NCBI GenBank assembly: GCA_964472195.1
Contig: CAYYJH010000014.1
Span: forward strand, 1-42,216
Source: BS750m-G4 sp964472195
GTDB taxonomy: Bacteria; Bacteroidota; Ignavibacteria; Tepidaquicellales; Tepidaquicellaceae
Length of the DNA: 42,216 nt
Reading direction: 5' to 3'
Below, one piece after another: positions 15,674 to 24,946 of the stretch; within the stretch, counting starts at the first letter, position 1, and every line of letters begins with the position of its first letter. The notes beneath the pieces were generated by a model, which made no database searches, was not told the origin of the DNA, and saw nothing but the letters and a program-made list of their open reading frames with translations. The translations under genes were made by a program, and so were the position numbers.

Positions 15674-18313
15674 GTGAAATTCTTATTTTTTATAATTCTG
15701 GTACCATCAATATTATTCTGTCAAGTAGAGAATGCGTTAAAACCTGACAATCATAATTTAGCAGACAGTTTATCGAAGGGATCTACAAAAGTAATTCCAG
15801 GACCTGAATATGAAGCAAGTGGATTTTATGAATTTTTTATGGGAGCACATTGTAGAGACTTGTGGACAACTGAAATTGAAGTAGAAATTTTAAATTTAAA
15901 TAAATACGGTAGAGGTCTGACACCTTTAAAGAGGGGCGGATCTTTTCAAACAAAGTCTTTAAGGTTTATTGGTAATGATGGTAAGCAATATAAATTCCGT
16001 TCAATAAATAAAGACCCTTCGCAAAGTCTTCCGCCGCATCTTAAAAATTCAATTGTGGCAGATGTTTTGAAGGATCAAACCAGTATCCTGAATCCTGTAT
16101 CTGCTTTAATAGTTCCTCGTTTACTAAATGCAGTTGGGATTCTTAATGCAGAACCAAAGATAGTAGTATTACCCGATGATAAGAGATTAGGTAACTTTCG
16201 CAAAGAGTTTAGAGGTATGTTAGGAACAATTGAAGAACACCCGAAGAGCAAGGAAGACGGAAAAGGAGGCTTCAAAGGGTATAATGAAATAATTACAGGA
16301 TTTGATATATATAAAGTAATTGAAAAAGATAATAAAAATAAAATAGATGAGGTTGAATTATTAAAGGCAAGACTTATAGATATATTAATCGGTGACAGAG
16401 ATAGGCATAGCGACCAATGGAAATGGGCGGCTTATGATAAAAATAGTATACGTTACTGGAAACCTATTCCGAGGGACAGGGACTTTGCTTTTTGTCTGTA
16501 CGATGGTTTGTTCCCGGGATTTGCTAAAAGGTATGATCCATCAGCTGTTGGATATGATGAAGATTATCCTTCAATGAAAAACCAGACTTTTATCGGGAGG
16601 TACTTAGACAGAAGATTCTTAAATTCTCTTGATAAACCTGTTTGGGATTCGGTTGTTAACTTAATTAAAACTAAATTAACAGACGATGTAATCAAGGAGG
16701 CTCTATTGAACATGCCTGAAGAAATGTTCCAGCTAAGAGGAAATGATTTATTTAATACTCTAAATGCGCGCAGGGATAAATTGAATGAAGCTGCAAATGA
16801 ATTCTATGAATTATTGTATAAAATTGCAGACGTATATGGTACTAATGAATCAGAATATTGTAAAGTAAATAGATTGAACAATGAAGAAGTAGAAGTAGTG
16901 ATATATTTGAGAGATGCCAATACAGGTCAACAATTAGGAGAACCTGTTTTTAGGAGAACATATAATTCAGATACTACTGATGAGATAAGATTATATTTGC
17001 TAAACGGAAATAATAAAGTGGTTGTGGAAGGTAAAGTCAATAACAGTATACTGGTTCGTATAATTGGAGGTAACGATAAAGATGAATTAATTGATAATTC
17101 AAAAGTAAATGGATACTTTCTCGGATGTACGCCAATTCCAGACGCTGAAACAATGACAGAGTTTTATGATTGCGGGAAAAAAACTTTGATAAAAGAAGGT
17201 CCGGGAACTTATTTCAACACGGAAAAGATCGAAATCCCAAAATCTGTATATGAAAAATATGAGCCAAAATTGGAAGATAGATATGGTTTTTTCTTCATTG
17301 ATCCTGTGATTAGTTTTAATTCGGATGATGGATTAATTTTAGGATTAAGTCCTGAATTCACACAACATGGTTTTCGTGCTGATCCATTTTTATATTTTTT
17401 AAATTTTAGTGGTGCATATGCATTTAATGCAAAAGATTTTGATTTTCTTTTCCATGGTGATTTTCATAATCTTGTTGGGAAATCTCGTGGAACTCTATCG
17501 GTTAAAGCGACAGGAATTGAATTTTTAAATTACTTCGGAACAGGAAACGAGACCAGCTTTAATAAAGTTTTATTGCTTGACAATTATTATAGGATAAAAC
17601 AAAAATATTTATTGTTTAATCCTTCTTTGGAATTTGGGATTTCTAATTTTTTAAATTTTAGCCTTGGTGCATTCTATGAATATTCTCAAATTAAGACTGG
17701 CGATAACACGATTCTAAAAGTCAAACCTCAATACGGTTTAGGTAAGAATTCATATCTTGGTATTAGATCTGCTTTAACTTTTGATTCTCGTAATAATACT
17801 GTCTCACCTGAGAAAGGTGTATATTTCTTTGCTGGTTGTGAATACTATCCAGTTGTATTTAATAATCGGAAGGATTTCTTTAAGATATCTGGAGACTTGA
17901 GGACATATTTTTCAACACATGCTGTTACGGATGTCACACTTGCTTTAAGAGTCGGAGGACAAAAAGTTTTTGGGACATATCCTTTCTTTAAGTCTGCCGT
18001 ACTGGGAGGTGCTAATAACCTCAGAGGATTTTCGAGGGAAAGATTCTCAGGAGATGCTTCCTTATTTGGACAGGCTGAAGTGAGAATGTTTTTGTTTGAC
18101 ATGAATGTTCTACTTCCGGGGAGATTCGGTCTGTCATTTTTTGGTGAATCCGGCAGAGTTTTCGTTTCTTATGAAGAATCCGAAAAATGGCATAGCTCTT
18201 ATGGAGGTGGTTTTTGGTTTAGTGTTTTAAACAATATCTTGAGTCTTAATTTTTCTGCTGCTAAATCTTCAGAAACACTGAACTTCTACTTAATTTCGGG
18301 TGTTGCATTTTAG
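15674..18313 (+). CDS. Kinase-like region fused to Omp85/BamA-type outer-membrane barrel, paralogue 1
   Basis: I prefer the GTG at 15674, with GGAAAAGG just upstream, over the in-frame ATG at 15605. It yields a normal signal peptide (KFLFFIILVPSILFCQ) that aligns with that of the next gene, and gives 879 residues. The middle region has GDRDRHSDQWKW (Asp241, Asp243, His245) and, about 27 residues on, PIPRDRDFAF (Asp268, Asp270). These resemble the catalytic and metal-binding Asp motifs of HipA/Fam20/CotH-like kinases; this is inference. The C-terminal third (from about residue 540) is strand-rich, contains LGGANNLRGFSRERFSGD, typical of Omp85-family barrels, and ends in GVAF. No clear POTRA repeats are seen. 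It is followed 22 bp later by its paralogue. Confidence 0.82.
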   Translation: MKFLFFIILVPSILFCQVENALKPDNHNLADSLSKGSTKVIPGPEYEASGFYEFFMGAHCRDLWTTEIEVEILNLNKYGRGLTPLKRGGSFQTKSLRFIGNDGKQYKFRSINKDPSQSLPPHLKNSIVADVLKDQTSILNPVSALIVPRLLNAVGILNAEPKIVVLPDDKRLGNFRKEFRGMLGTIEEHPKSKEDGKGGFKGYNEIITGFDIYKVIEKDNKNKIDEVELLKARLIDILIGDRDRHSDQWKWAAYDKNSIRYWKPIPRDRDFAFCLYDGLFPGFAKRYDPSAVGYDEDYPSMKNQTFIGRYLDRRFLNSLDKPVWDSVVNLIKTKLTDDVIKEALLNMPEEMFQLRGNDLFNTLNARRDKLNEAANEFYELLYKIADVYGTNESEYCKVNRLNNEEVEVVIYLRDANTGQQLGEPVFRRTYNSDTTDEIRLYLLNGNNKVVVEGKVNNSILVRIIGGNDKDELIDNSKVNGYFLGCTPIPDAETMTEFYDCGKKTLIKEGPGTYFNTEKIEIPKSVYEKYEPKLEDRYGFFFIDPVISFNSDDGLILGLSPEFTQHGFRADPFLYFLNFSGAYAFNAKDFDFLFHGDFHNLVGKSRGTLSVKATGIEFLNYFGTGNETSFNKVLLLDNYYRIKQKYLLFNPSLEFGISNFLNFSLGAFYEYSQIKTGDNTILKVKPQYGLGKNSYLGIRSALTFDSRNNTVSPEKGVYFFAGCEYYPVVFNNRKDFFKISGDLRTYFSTHAVTDVTLALRVGGQKVFGTYPFFKSAVLGGANNLRGFSRERFSGDASLFGQAEVRMFLFDMNVLLPGRFGLSFFGESGRVFVSYEESEKWHSSYGGGFWFSVLNNILSLNFSAAKSSETLNFYLISGVAF

Positions 18314-18335
18314 AATTTATAAACTTTAATATAAC

Positions 18336-20954
18336 ATGAGATTTTTAATTTATTTTTTAATAGTACTATTTCTAATTTTTAACGATTCACATGCACAAAC
18401 TGATTCGATTCATAATCTAAAAAAAGTAAAAGTTACAGCCGGTTCGGAATATGATGTCAGTGGATTCTCTGAATTTTTTTTAGGAGAACACTGGCGAAAA
18501 CTCTGGACGACACCATTTGAAGCGGATGTATTAGATCTGGATAATTTTGCTAATGGACTAACACCTTATAAAAAAGGTGGCGGATTGCAAACTAAATCGT
18601 TGAGGTTTAAAGGAAATGACGGCAAGCTTTATAAATTTCGCTCTATAAACAAGGACCCTGAAAAACTCCTCCCACCGGATCTTCAAAAGACATTCGTTGC
18701 TGATGCGGTGAAAGACCAGATAAGCACTTCTCATCCTTTTTCTGCAATGATTGTTGCACCGATTCTTAATTCGGTCGGAATCTTAAATGCCCAACCTCAT
18801 GTCGTTGTTTTACCCGACGATAAAAAACTTGGGGAATTTAGGAATGAATTTAAAAACATGCTGGGTACAATAGAAGAACATCCTGATGAAGGTCCTGACG
18901 GTGAACCCGGTTTTGCGGGCTCGGATAAGGTTGTTGGTTCGGCAAAACTTTATAAAAGACTTGAAGAAGATAATGATGACCAGGTGGATCATGTAGAATT
19001 TTTAAAAGCAAGGTTGGTGGATATTTTTCTGGGGGATTGGGACAGGCACTCTGACCAGTGGAGATGGGCGAGATTCAAAGAAGACGGGAAAAAAATCTGG
19101 AAACCCATACCTCGAGATAGGGATCAGGCATTTTGTTTATACGATGGAATTCTTCCTATGATAGTCGGTAAATCGATAACACAAATTGAAGGTTATGGAG
19201 AAGATTATCCAAAGATTTATGACCTTACATGGAACGGAAGATATGTTGATAGAAAATTTCTACCACCATTAGAAAAGAATGTCTGGGATTCTTTGACAGC
19301 TTTTATACAAAATAACGTAACTGATTCTGTTATTGTCAGTGCCGTGAAAACCATGCCCCCCGAATGGTTTAAGCTTGAAGGAAAGCGATTAATTGAATTA
19401 ATTAAACTGAGGAGGGATAAATTAAAAGAAGCTTCCGATGAATATTATAATCTCATTGCCGAAACAGTTGATGTATACGGAAGCGATAAATCCGAGTATG
19501 TTGAAGTTAACCGTCTTGATGATGAAAGAGTTAATGTTATATTGTCAAAACTTGATAAGAAGACGGGAGAAAAGAAAGGGGAACCTTTTTTTCATAGAAC
19601 ATTCTTTAATGATGAAACTGATGAGATTAGAATATATTTATTAGGCGGCAAAGACAAAGCTGTTGTTAACGGTACTGTGGATAACAGTATTCTTGTGAGG
19701 ATCATTGCCGGGACAGGAAAAGATGAACTTATCGATAATTCTAAAGTAAATGGTTACTTTCTGAGTTTCATACCTATACCTGATGCAGAAAATAAAACGT
19801 TGTTCTACCATAAGGGAAAGTCTGATAAAATTATTTTTGGTCCAAGTACATCTGTTTACAAAGATGGTTATAAAGAACCATCTGATATTGTAAAAAGATA
19901 TGAACCAGAGGTTGAAAACAGGGGATATGATTGGCGGTTTGGTCCTATACTGGATTATGATTCTGACAATGGATTGATATTTGGCGGGGGTCCGATTCTT
20001 TACAAACATGGATTTAGAACTGAGCCTTACATATATAGAATGGAGTTAAACGGAGCTTATGCAACGAATTTGAAAAGCTATATGTTAATCTTCAACGGAG
20101 ATTTTTATTCTTTGATTAATGGAGTAAGGGTATTGCTGTATATGGGAAAAACGCAATTATCGATAAATGATTTTTATGGTTTTGGAAATGAAACGGTGTT
20201 TGATAAAGAACTCGATAGGAATAGATATTATGACGTTAGCCAGGATTTATTTATAGTGAAACCAACTTTTGAATTTAAAACATCTAATTTATTCTCATTT
20301 TCGTTAGGTACGTCATACAGGTATTCAGATGTAACATCCGATGCTAATACTTTTATGAATCGGTACAGGTTCTATGGATATGGTAATTTCTCTTTTCTTG
20401 GATTTCACTCAACTTTGAAATATGATAGCAGGGATAATTACATATATCCTTTTAAAGGACTTTATGCAGAACTTTACGGAGATTATTATCCAAAGCTATT
20501 AAATAACGATTACCAGTTTGGAAAAGCAGGTATTGATTTAAGAACTTACCTGACAACGGATGCAATATCAAGAATGACTTTAGCTTTAAGGACAGCAGGT
20601 GAGAAAGTCTGGGGTACATTTCCTTTTTATGAAGCAGCGTTTATAGGTGGTTCAAATTCCCTTAGAGGATTTAATAATTGCAGGTTTGGAGGTGATGCTT
20701 CACTGATTGGGCAGGCGGAACTTCGGATGAAAATAGGAACGCTTAATTTTATAATCCCGGGTGAATTAGGCTTTTCCTTGTTTGGAGAAACGGGTAGAGT
20801 CTTTCTAAAAGGAGAAGATTCAAAAAGGTGGCATTATTCTTACGGAGGGGGCGTATGGATGTCTTATTTAGCAAGAATGTTTAATGCGGGATGCGATATC
20901 GGACACTCTAAAGATGGATTTACGTTTTACCTAACAACGGGTTTTTCTTTTTAA
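18336..20954 (+). CDS. Kinase-like region fused to Omp85/BamA-type outer-membrane barrel, paralogue 2
   Basis: 872 residues, co-linear with the preceding gene along its whole length, so the pair arose by tandem duplication and has diverged. The signal peptide ends DSHAQ. The N-terminal region carries GLQTKSLRFKGNDGKLYKF and LGTIEEHPDE; the kinase-like signature is GDWDRHSDQWRW (Asp234, Asp236, His238) and PIPRDRDQAF (Asp261, Asp263). The barrel contains IGGSNSLRGFNNCRFGGD and ends in TTGFSF with a terminal Phe, the usual barrel-assembly signal. The retained Asp/His set in both copies suggests both are active or bind metal. The last 35 bases overlap, tail to tail, with the polyphosphate kinase gene on the other strand. 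Substrate unknown. Confidence 0.84.
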   Translation: MRFLIYFLIVLFLIFNDSHAQTDSIHNLKKVKVTAGSEYDVSGFSEFFLGEHWRKLWTTPFEADVLDLDNFANGLTPYKKGGGLQTKSLRFKGNDGKLYKFRSINKDPEKLLPPDLQKTFVADAVKDQISTSHPFSAMIVAPILNSVGILNAQPHVVVLPDDKKLGEFRNEFKNMLGTIEEHPDEGPDGEPGFAGSDKVVGSAKLYKRLEEDNDDQVDHVEFLKARLVDIFLGDWDRHSDQWRWARFKEDGKKIWKPIPRDRDQAFCLYDGILPMIVGKSITQIEGYGEDYPKIYDLTWNGRYVDRKFLPPLEKNVWDSLTAFIQNNVTDSVIVSAVKTMPPEWFKLEGKRLIELIKLRRDKLKEASDEYYNLIAETVDVYGSDKSEYVEVNRLDDERVNVILSKLDKKTGEKKGEPFFHRTFFNDETDEIRIYLLGGKDKAVVNGTVDNSILVRIIAGTGKDELIDNSKVNGYFLSFIPIPDAENKTLFYHKGKSDKIIFGPSTSVYKDGYKEPSDIVKRYEPEVENRGYDWRFGPILDYDSDNGLIFGGGPILYKHGFRTEPYIYRMELNGAYATNLKSYMLIFNGDFYSLINGVRVLLYMGKTQLSINDFYGFGNETVFDKELDRNRYYDVSQDLFIVKPTFEFKTSNLFSFSLGTSYRYSDVTSDANTFMNRYRFYGYGNFSFLGFHSTLKYDSRDNYIYPFKGLYAELYGDYYPKLLNNDYQFGKAGIDLRTYLTTDAISRMTLALRTAGEKVWGTFPFYEAAFIGGSNSLRGFNNCRFGGDASLIGQAELRMKIGTLNFIIPGELGFSLFGETGRVFLKGEDSKRWHYSYGGGVWMSYLARMFNAGCDIGHSKDGFTFYLTTGFSF

Positions 20955-23031
20955 CTTCGTTAGCTAAAGAATTTTGATAATATTCATATGTCTTATACTG
21001 TGATCGAATTTGTTTCTTTGATTTTGTATGTTTATACTTATTATTCTGCTTTTGATTTATAATTCTTGCTTTAACGTTATCTTTAAGTTGTATCGCTATT
21101 ACGTCTTTTATTTCTTTTTTTATTTTGGGATCGTTTATAGGAAAACCCACTTCAATTCTCCTGCTGAGATTTCTTTTCATCCAGTCTGCTGATGCTAAAT
21201 AAATTAATTCATCCCCGTTATTTTTAAAAATATAAACTCTTGCATGTTCAAGAAATCTATCAACTATACTTATAACATTGATATTTTCACTGAGTCCTTT
21301 TATACCGGGGACTAAACGGCATATTCCCCTCACGATCAATTCTATCTTTACACCTGCTTTATTTGCTTCGTATAATTTTCTTATGATTTTTGAGTCTTCA
21401 AGACTGTTCATTTTTAGAATCATCGAAGAGGGTTTACCTTTCCGGGCATTTTTTATTTCATTGTCGATAAGGTTTGTGAATACCTGCCGCATATTAAATT
21501 TGGACACGAGTATATTCTTGAATTCAGCTTTTTCAACTTTCCCTTCTAAATAGTCGAATACTTCTTTAATCTCTTTTGCCATCTTCTTATCACACGTGAA
21601 TAATCCATAATCACAATAGATTTTTGCCGTCTTCTCATTGAAATTTCCCGTTGCAAGATATAAGTAATACCTTTTCTTTTCGTTTTCGATTCTTGTGATC
21701 ATAGCAATCTTGGAATGAACTTTGATTCCCGGGAAACTATACAAAACCTTTGCCCCTGCATTTTCTAACATCTTAGCATATTCAAGATTAGCTTCTTCGT
21801 CAAACCTTGCTTTAATCTCGCAAAAGATTGTCACGGATTTACCGTTCTTAATAGCATTCAATAATGCTTTAACGATTGAAGAGTCCTTTGCAAACCTGTA
21901 TTGAGTAATTTTTATTTCTTTTACGAGAGGGTCATCTGCTGCGGTTTCCAATGCTTTGACTACATAATCAAATGAATGATATGGATAATAAAGAAGGAAC
22001 TCCTTTTCTTTCCATGCGTCAAAGATGTTTGTGTATGAATCTAACCCTTTATGATTCAACGGAGGAAGTGATTTGTATTCCAATTCTTTAAATCCCGGAT
22101 TGGGAAATAAAAAAAAGTCATTGAAGTTATGATACCTTGCCCCCGGGATCAAATCTTCTGTTGATAAAAGAAGTGAGTCTTTAATGCATTTCAAAAAATC
22201 CTGCGGCATTGTCTGGTCGAAAAGAAACCTGCAGGGTATTCCAGTACCTCGATTTTTTAAGCTCTTTTTTATTTTATCCAATAAATTACCGGTGAATTCA
22301 TCGTCGATGTATAACTCGGCATCTCGTGTAAGTTTAACCGAGTAAGTAGAGTCGATTTCATATTCCGAAATAATGTCCGCAAGATTGTAACGGATTATAT
22401 CATCTAAGAAAATTATGTAATATTTATTATCCTGAACAGGAAGTTGTACGAAACGCGGTAATTTGTCAGATGGTATTTCAACGAATGCGAACTTGCTCTC
22501 ATCAGTATTATGTTCACTCTTAAGGTTTGATGTTTTTCTTGCTGATAACTTAACAACAAGATAGAGGGAGCCGGTTTTTAGAAATGGGGTAGTTTTATAG
22601 TCAACGATTATTGCAGGTGAAATACATGGCAATACTTTTTCTTTGTAGTATTTTTTTGCAAATTCTCCCTGTTCAGGATTCAAATCCTTTTCGTTGATTA
22701 AAAAAATATTATTCTCGATCAGTTCGGGTATGATTTGCTCTCTGAATATTTTCCCGTATTCTTCCTGCTGCTCATAAACTATGTTATGAATTCTAATCAG
22801 CAGTTTTACAGGGTCGAACTTTAAATTCTTTTTAGATTTTTTCTTTAAAGTCAGAAGACTTCTTAAAGAAGCAACTCTTACTCTGAAGAACTCATCGAGA
22901 TTGGAGGAAAAAATTGCGATGAACTTAATTCTTTCATACAACGGTACGGAAGGATCTTTAGCTTCCTGAAGTACACGGTAATTGAAAGAAAGCCAGCTTA
23001 GCTCTCTATTGTATAGATTACTGTTTTGCAA
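20920..23031 (-). CDS. ppk1: Polyphosphate kinase 1
   Basis: 703 residues, the usual size for PPK1, which reversibly polymerises the gamma-phosphate of ATP into polyphosphate. The N-terminal domain begins NRELSWLSFNYRVLQEA and FSSNLDEFFRVRVASL, the typical PPK1 opening. The catalytic region has EIKARFDEEANLEYAKML, FPGIKVHSK with His439 as the likely phospho-histidine, and LYLATGNFNEKTAKIY; a second conserved His is in RFLEHARVYIF. The start is TTG; no ATG is available near the conserved N-terminus. The gene is last in a minus-strand operon after the HD-PycTM and SixA genes (26 bp gap). Its 3' end overlaps the converging barrel gene by 35 bases. Confidence 0.96.
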   Translation of the reverse strand: MQNSNLYNRELSWLSFNYRVLQEAKDPSVPLYERIKFIAIFSSNLDEFFRVRVASLRSLLTLKKKSKKNLKFDPVKLLIRIHNIVYEQQEEYGKIFREQIIPELIENNIFLINEKDLNPEQGEFAKKYYKEKVLPCISPAIIVDYKTTPFLKTGSLYLVVKLSARKTSNLKSEHNTDESKFAFVEIPSDKLPRFVQLPVQDNKYYIIFLDDIIRYNLADIISEYEIDSTYSVKLTRDAELYIDDEFTGNLLDKIKKSLKNRGTGIPCRFLFDQTMPQDFLKCIKDSLLLSTEDLIPGARYHNFNDFFLFPNPGFKELEYKSLPPLNHKGLDSYTNIFDAWKEKEFLLYYPYHSFDYVVKALETAADDPLVKEIKITQYRFAKDSSIVKALLNAIKNGKSVTIFCEIKARFDEEANLEYAKMLENAGAKVLYSFPGIKVHSKIAMITRIENEKKRYYLYLATGNFNEKTAKIYCDYGLFTCDKKMAKEIKEVFDYLEGKVEKAEFKNILVSKFNMRQVFTNLIDNEIKNARKGKPSSMILKMNSLEDSKIIRKLYEANKAGVKIELIVRGICRLVPGIKGLSENINVISIVDRFLEHARVYIFKNNGDELIYLASADWMKRNLSRRIEVGFPINDPKIKKEIKDVIAIQLKDNVKARIINQKQNNKYKHTKSKKQIRSQYKTYEYYQNSLANEVKKKNPLLGKT

Positions 23032-23057
23032 CTTAAAAAAATTTAATGAATATTAAA

Positions 23058-23555
23058 CTACTTGAAATATTTCTTGGGGTATTCATAAGAAACAAATTTG
23101 CCTTTTCCGAAGTCAACTTCATTCCATGAGTTTACATTAAAGTCAACGCAGATTATACCACAAGTTGGAATATTATCGATATTATAATTGCAGATAGAAT
23201 TCGCGAAGTAAGTTAGATCCGGGTTGTGCCCAAATAATAAAACCGTATTGTAAGAGTCATCGGTATTTTTAACGATTTCAAGAATATCGTTATCATCTGC
23301 GTGGTAGAGTTCATCAGTTGAAAATATCTCACCTTTCTTAAACCTAAGCTCTTCTGCAAATGCCTTAGCCGTTGTCAATGCCCTGTTAGCAGTACTCGAT
23401 ATAATAAGGTCTGGTTTTACTTCAAAGCTATTCAGAAGTTTAGCCATGTAGGGTGCGTCTCTTTTGCCGCGTTTGTTCAATGGACGATCGTGGTCGTTCA
23501 ATTCCGGAAATTTCCAGCTTGACTTGGCGTGTCTTATTAAATACAGTGTTTTGAT
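23058..23555 (-). CDS. SixA-type histidine phosphatase with a non-canonical start
   Basis: The histidine-phosphatase signature RHAKSSW lies upstream of the first standard start codon (TTG at 23501), so the real protein must begin earlier. In-frame codons run back from that TTG through KTLYLIRHAKSSWKFPE to ATC at 23555, ATA at 23558 and a TAA stop at 23570, with no ATG, GTG or TTG. Family members usually begin MKTLYL, which aligns the ATC with the start; a CTG at 23546 is the other option. The second catalytic region is LLFGHNPDLTYF. From ATC the protein has 165 residues, a normal length. SixA proteins remove phosphate from phospho-histidine of relay domains. It lies between HD-PycTM and ppk1. 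A start-codon mutation or sequencing error is possible. Confidence 0.8.
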   Translation of the reverse strand: MKTLYLIRHAKSSWKFPELNDHDRPLNKRGKRDAPYMAKLLNSFEVKPDLIISSTANRALTTAKAFAEELRFKKGEIFSTDELYHADDNDILEIVKNTDDSYNTVLLFGHNPDLTYFANSICNYNIDNIPTCGIICVDFNVNSWNEVDFGKGKFVSYEYPKKYFK

Positions 23556-23609
23556 TATTTCAAATATTTAAGTTTTTGAAAAGTTATTTATCAATTTTGA
23601 ATTAAACGA

Positions 23610-24848
23610 TCATTCTATTATGGGTAACTCTGTAAACGGATAGAATATATAAACGATTGCAAATGCTATCACAGATAGTATCAATCCTATTAGAAAAATT
23701 GTGTAACAAACACGCAGGTACCTGTATTTTCTACCCAGGACCTGTCCAAGAAAATAGAAATCTTTTATCATACTACCGTATAAATAATCCCTGTCATTCA
23801 TCATTTCTTTCATACCCCATGAGAAATCTTCTAAGCCCATATTGTAGAAGTTACCGAAGAAAAGCAGGTTCGTCTTTCTTTGTTTAATATCATCTTTCGT
23901 AAACTTTCCCTCAGTCAGGCTTGGACGTGTAACTCTGATTGCTAATATTATGCAAACAAGTGAAACAGTCAAAAGCAGAAACGTGGGTATTATTAGGTGT
24001 GGATTTGTATCGAGCTTTCTCATTAATATAGTGACAATACCGCCGATGATAAGAGTATTTATACTTATCATAATGTTAGCTTTGTTGTCTGCCATTCCGC
24101 TGAATTCAACGTGTGTCCGCATCACGTTTCTGAACATCGTTTCTACACCGCGGTCGGATTTCTTCTCATCTTCTTTTTTTTTATCAAGTTTTTCCCTGTC
24201 TATATCCAGTTTTTTTTTCCTGCTTTCGATATCTTCCTTTTTATTTATTAATTTCTTATATCTCTTTCGAAGTTTTAAAAGATTCGTGGTTTTTAATTCA
24301 TCGAATTCTTTATGAGCGAACTTTGTGAAATAACTATGCGATGTCAGCATGTCCAGGTTTATTTCCAACCACTCGAGTTCGTTGTATATTTTGTTGTCGG
24401 TTTTTTCCCATTCCAATCTTAGAAGTGCTGATTTTTCACTGAAGTCGTTTGAACCAAGGTGAGAAAGGTCAGCATCGCATATCACTTCTCCTAATTTGTC
24501 TTGCGGTGATTGTGGCATCTTTGTAGCCAGTATGCATGAGGTTACTTTTTCGATTTTATCTTCGGGATAATTCTTATTTCGCAGGAATTCTGTTGCTATT
24601 TCTATACTTCTTGCTTCATGGTCATCGCAGCCCTCGATGTATCCCGTATCATGAAACAGTGCAGCTATGGTAATTGTCTCCAGCTCGTCATTACTTAATC
24701 CTGATTTCTTCCCGATTTTTTGGGAGGCTTTTGCTATATCTTCTGCATGTCTGAAATTGTGATACACATATTCCTTTGAAAGTTTTTTCTTAAAAAGCTC
24801 GAAGATATAATCCGATGCTTTTTTTACAATATCACCGTGGTTGCCCAT
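23610..24848 (-). CDS. HD-domain phosphohydrolase fused to a PycTM-like (DUF5706) membrane domain
   Basis: 412 residues. The N-terminal HD domain (about 1-180) has the metal series His34 in FRHAED, His66-Asp67 in LFHDTGY, His77, and Asp125/Asp127 in CDADLSH. A charged coiled coil (about 190-235, KKKLDIDREKLDKKKEDE) follows. The C-terminal domain begins VEFSGMADNKANIMISINT (Asp254 region), the signature of the Pycsar membrane effector PycTM, with one helix there, one near IIPTFLLLTVSLVCIILAI and a final one near the C-terminus. PycTM effectors respond to cyclic pyrimidine nucleotides; the usual PycC cyclase is absent. Here the fusion with HD and the location in front of sixA and ppk1 suggest a nucleotide or phosphate-stress role rather than a complete defence system. 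Confidence 0.88.
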   Translation of the reverse strand: MGNHGDIVKKASDYIFELFKKKLSKEYVYHNFRHAEDIAKASQKIGKKSGLSNDELETITIAALFHDTGYIEGCDDHEARSIEIATEFLRNKNYPEDKIEKVTSCILATKMPQSPQDKLGEVICDADLSHLGSNDFSEKSALLRLEWEKTDNKIYNELEWLEINLDMLTSHSYFTKFAHKEFDELKTTNLLKLRKRYKKLINKKEDIESRKKKLDIDREKLDKKKEDEKKSDRGVETMFRNVMRTHVEFSGMADNKANIMISINTLIIGGIVTILMRKLDTNPHLIIPTFLLLTVSLVCIILAIRVTRPSLTEGKFTKDDIKQRKTNLLFFGNFYNMGLEDFSWGMKEMMNDRDYLYGSMIKDFYFLGQVLGRKYRYLRVCYTIFLIGLILSVIAFAIVYIFYPFTELPIIE

Positions 24849-24946
24849 GATCGTACCTGTGGTATTTTATTGTTTTAAGAATTTTAATTGAATAAATATA
24901 AATGTTCAGATTTTTAATAAATAGTATTAAATGAAGGATTTTGGAA

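Noticed and set aside
15674..20954. Canonical BamA or TamA
   Set aside because: No recognisable POTRA repeats; the N-terminal two-thirds is a different conserved region with Asp/His motifs.
23610..24848. Complete Pycsar anti-phage system
   Set aside because: Only the membrane-effector-like domain is present; no PycC cyclase gene is nearby and the domain is fused to HD.
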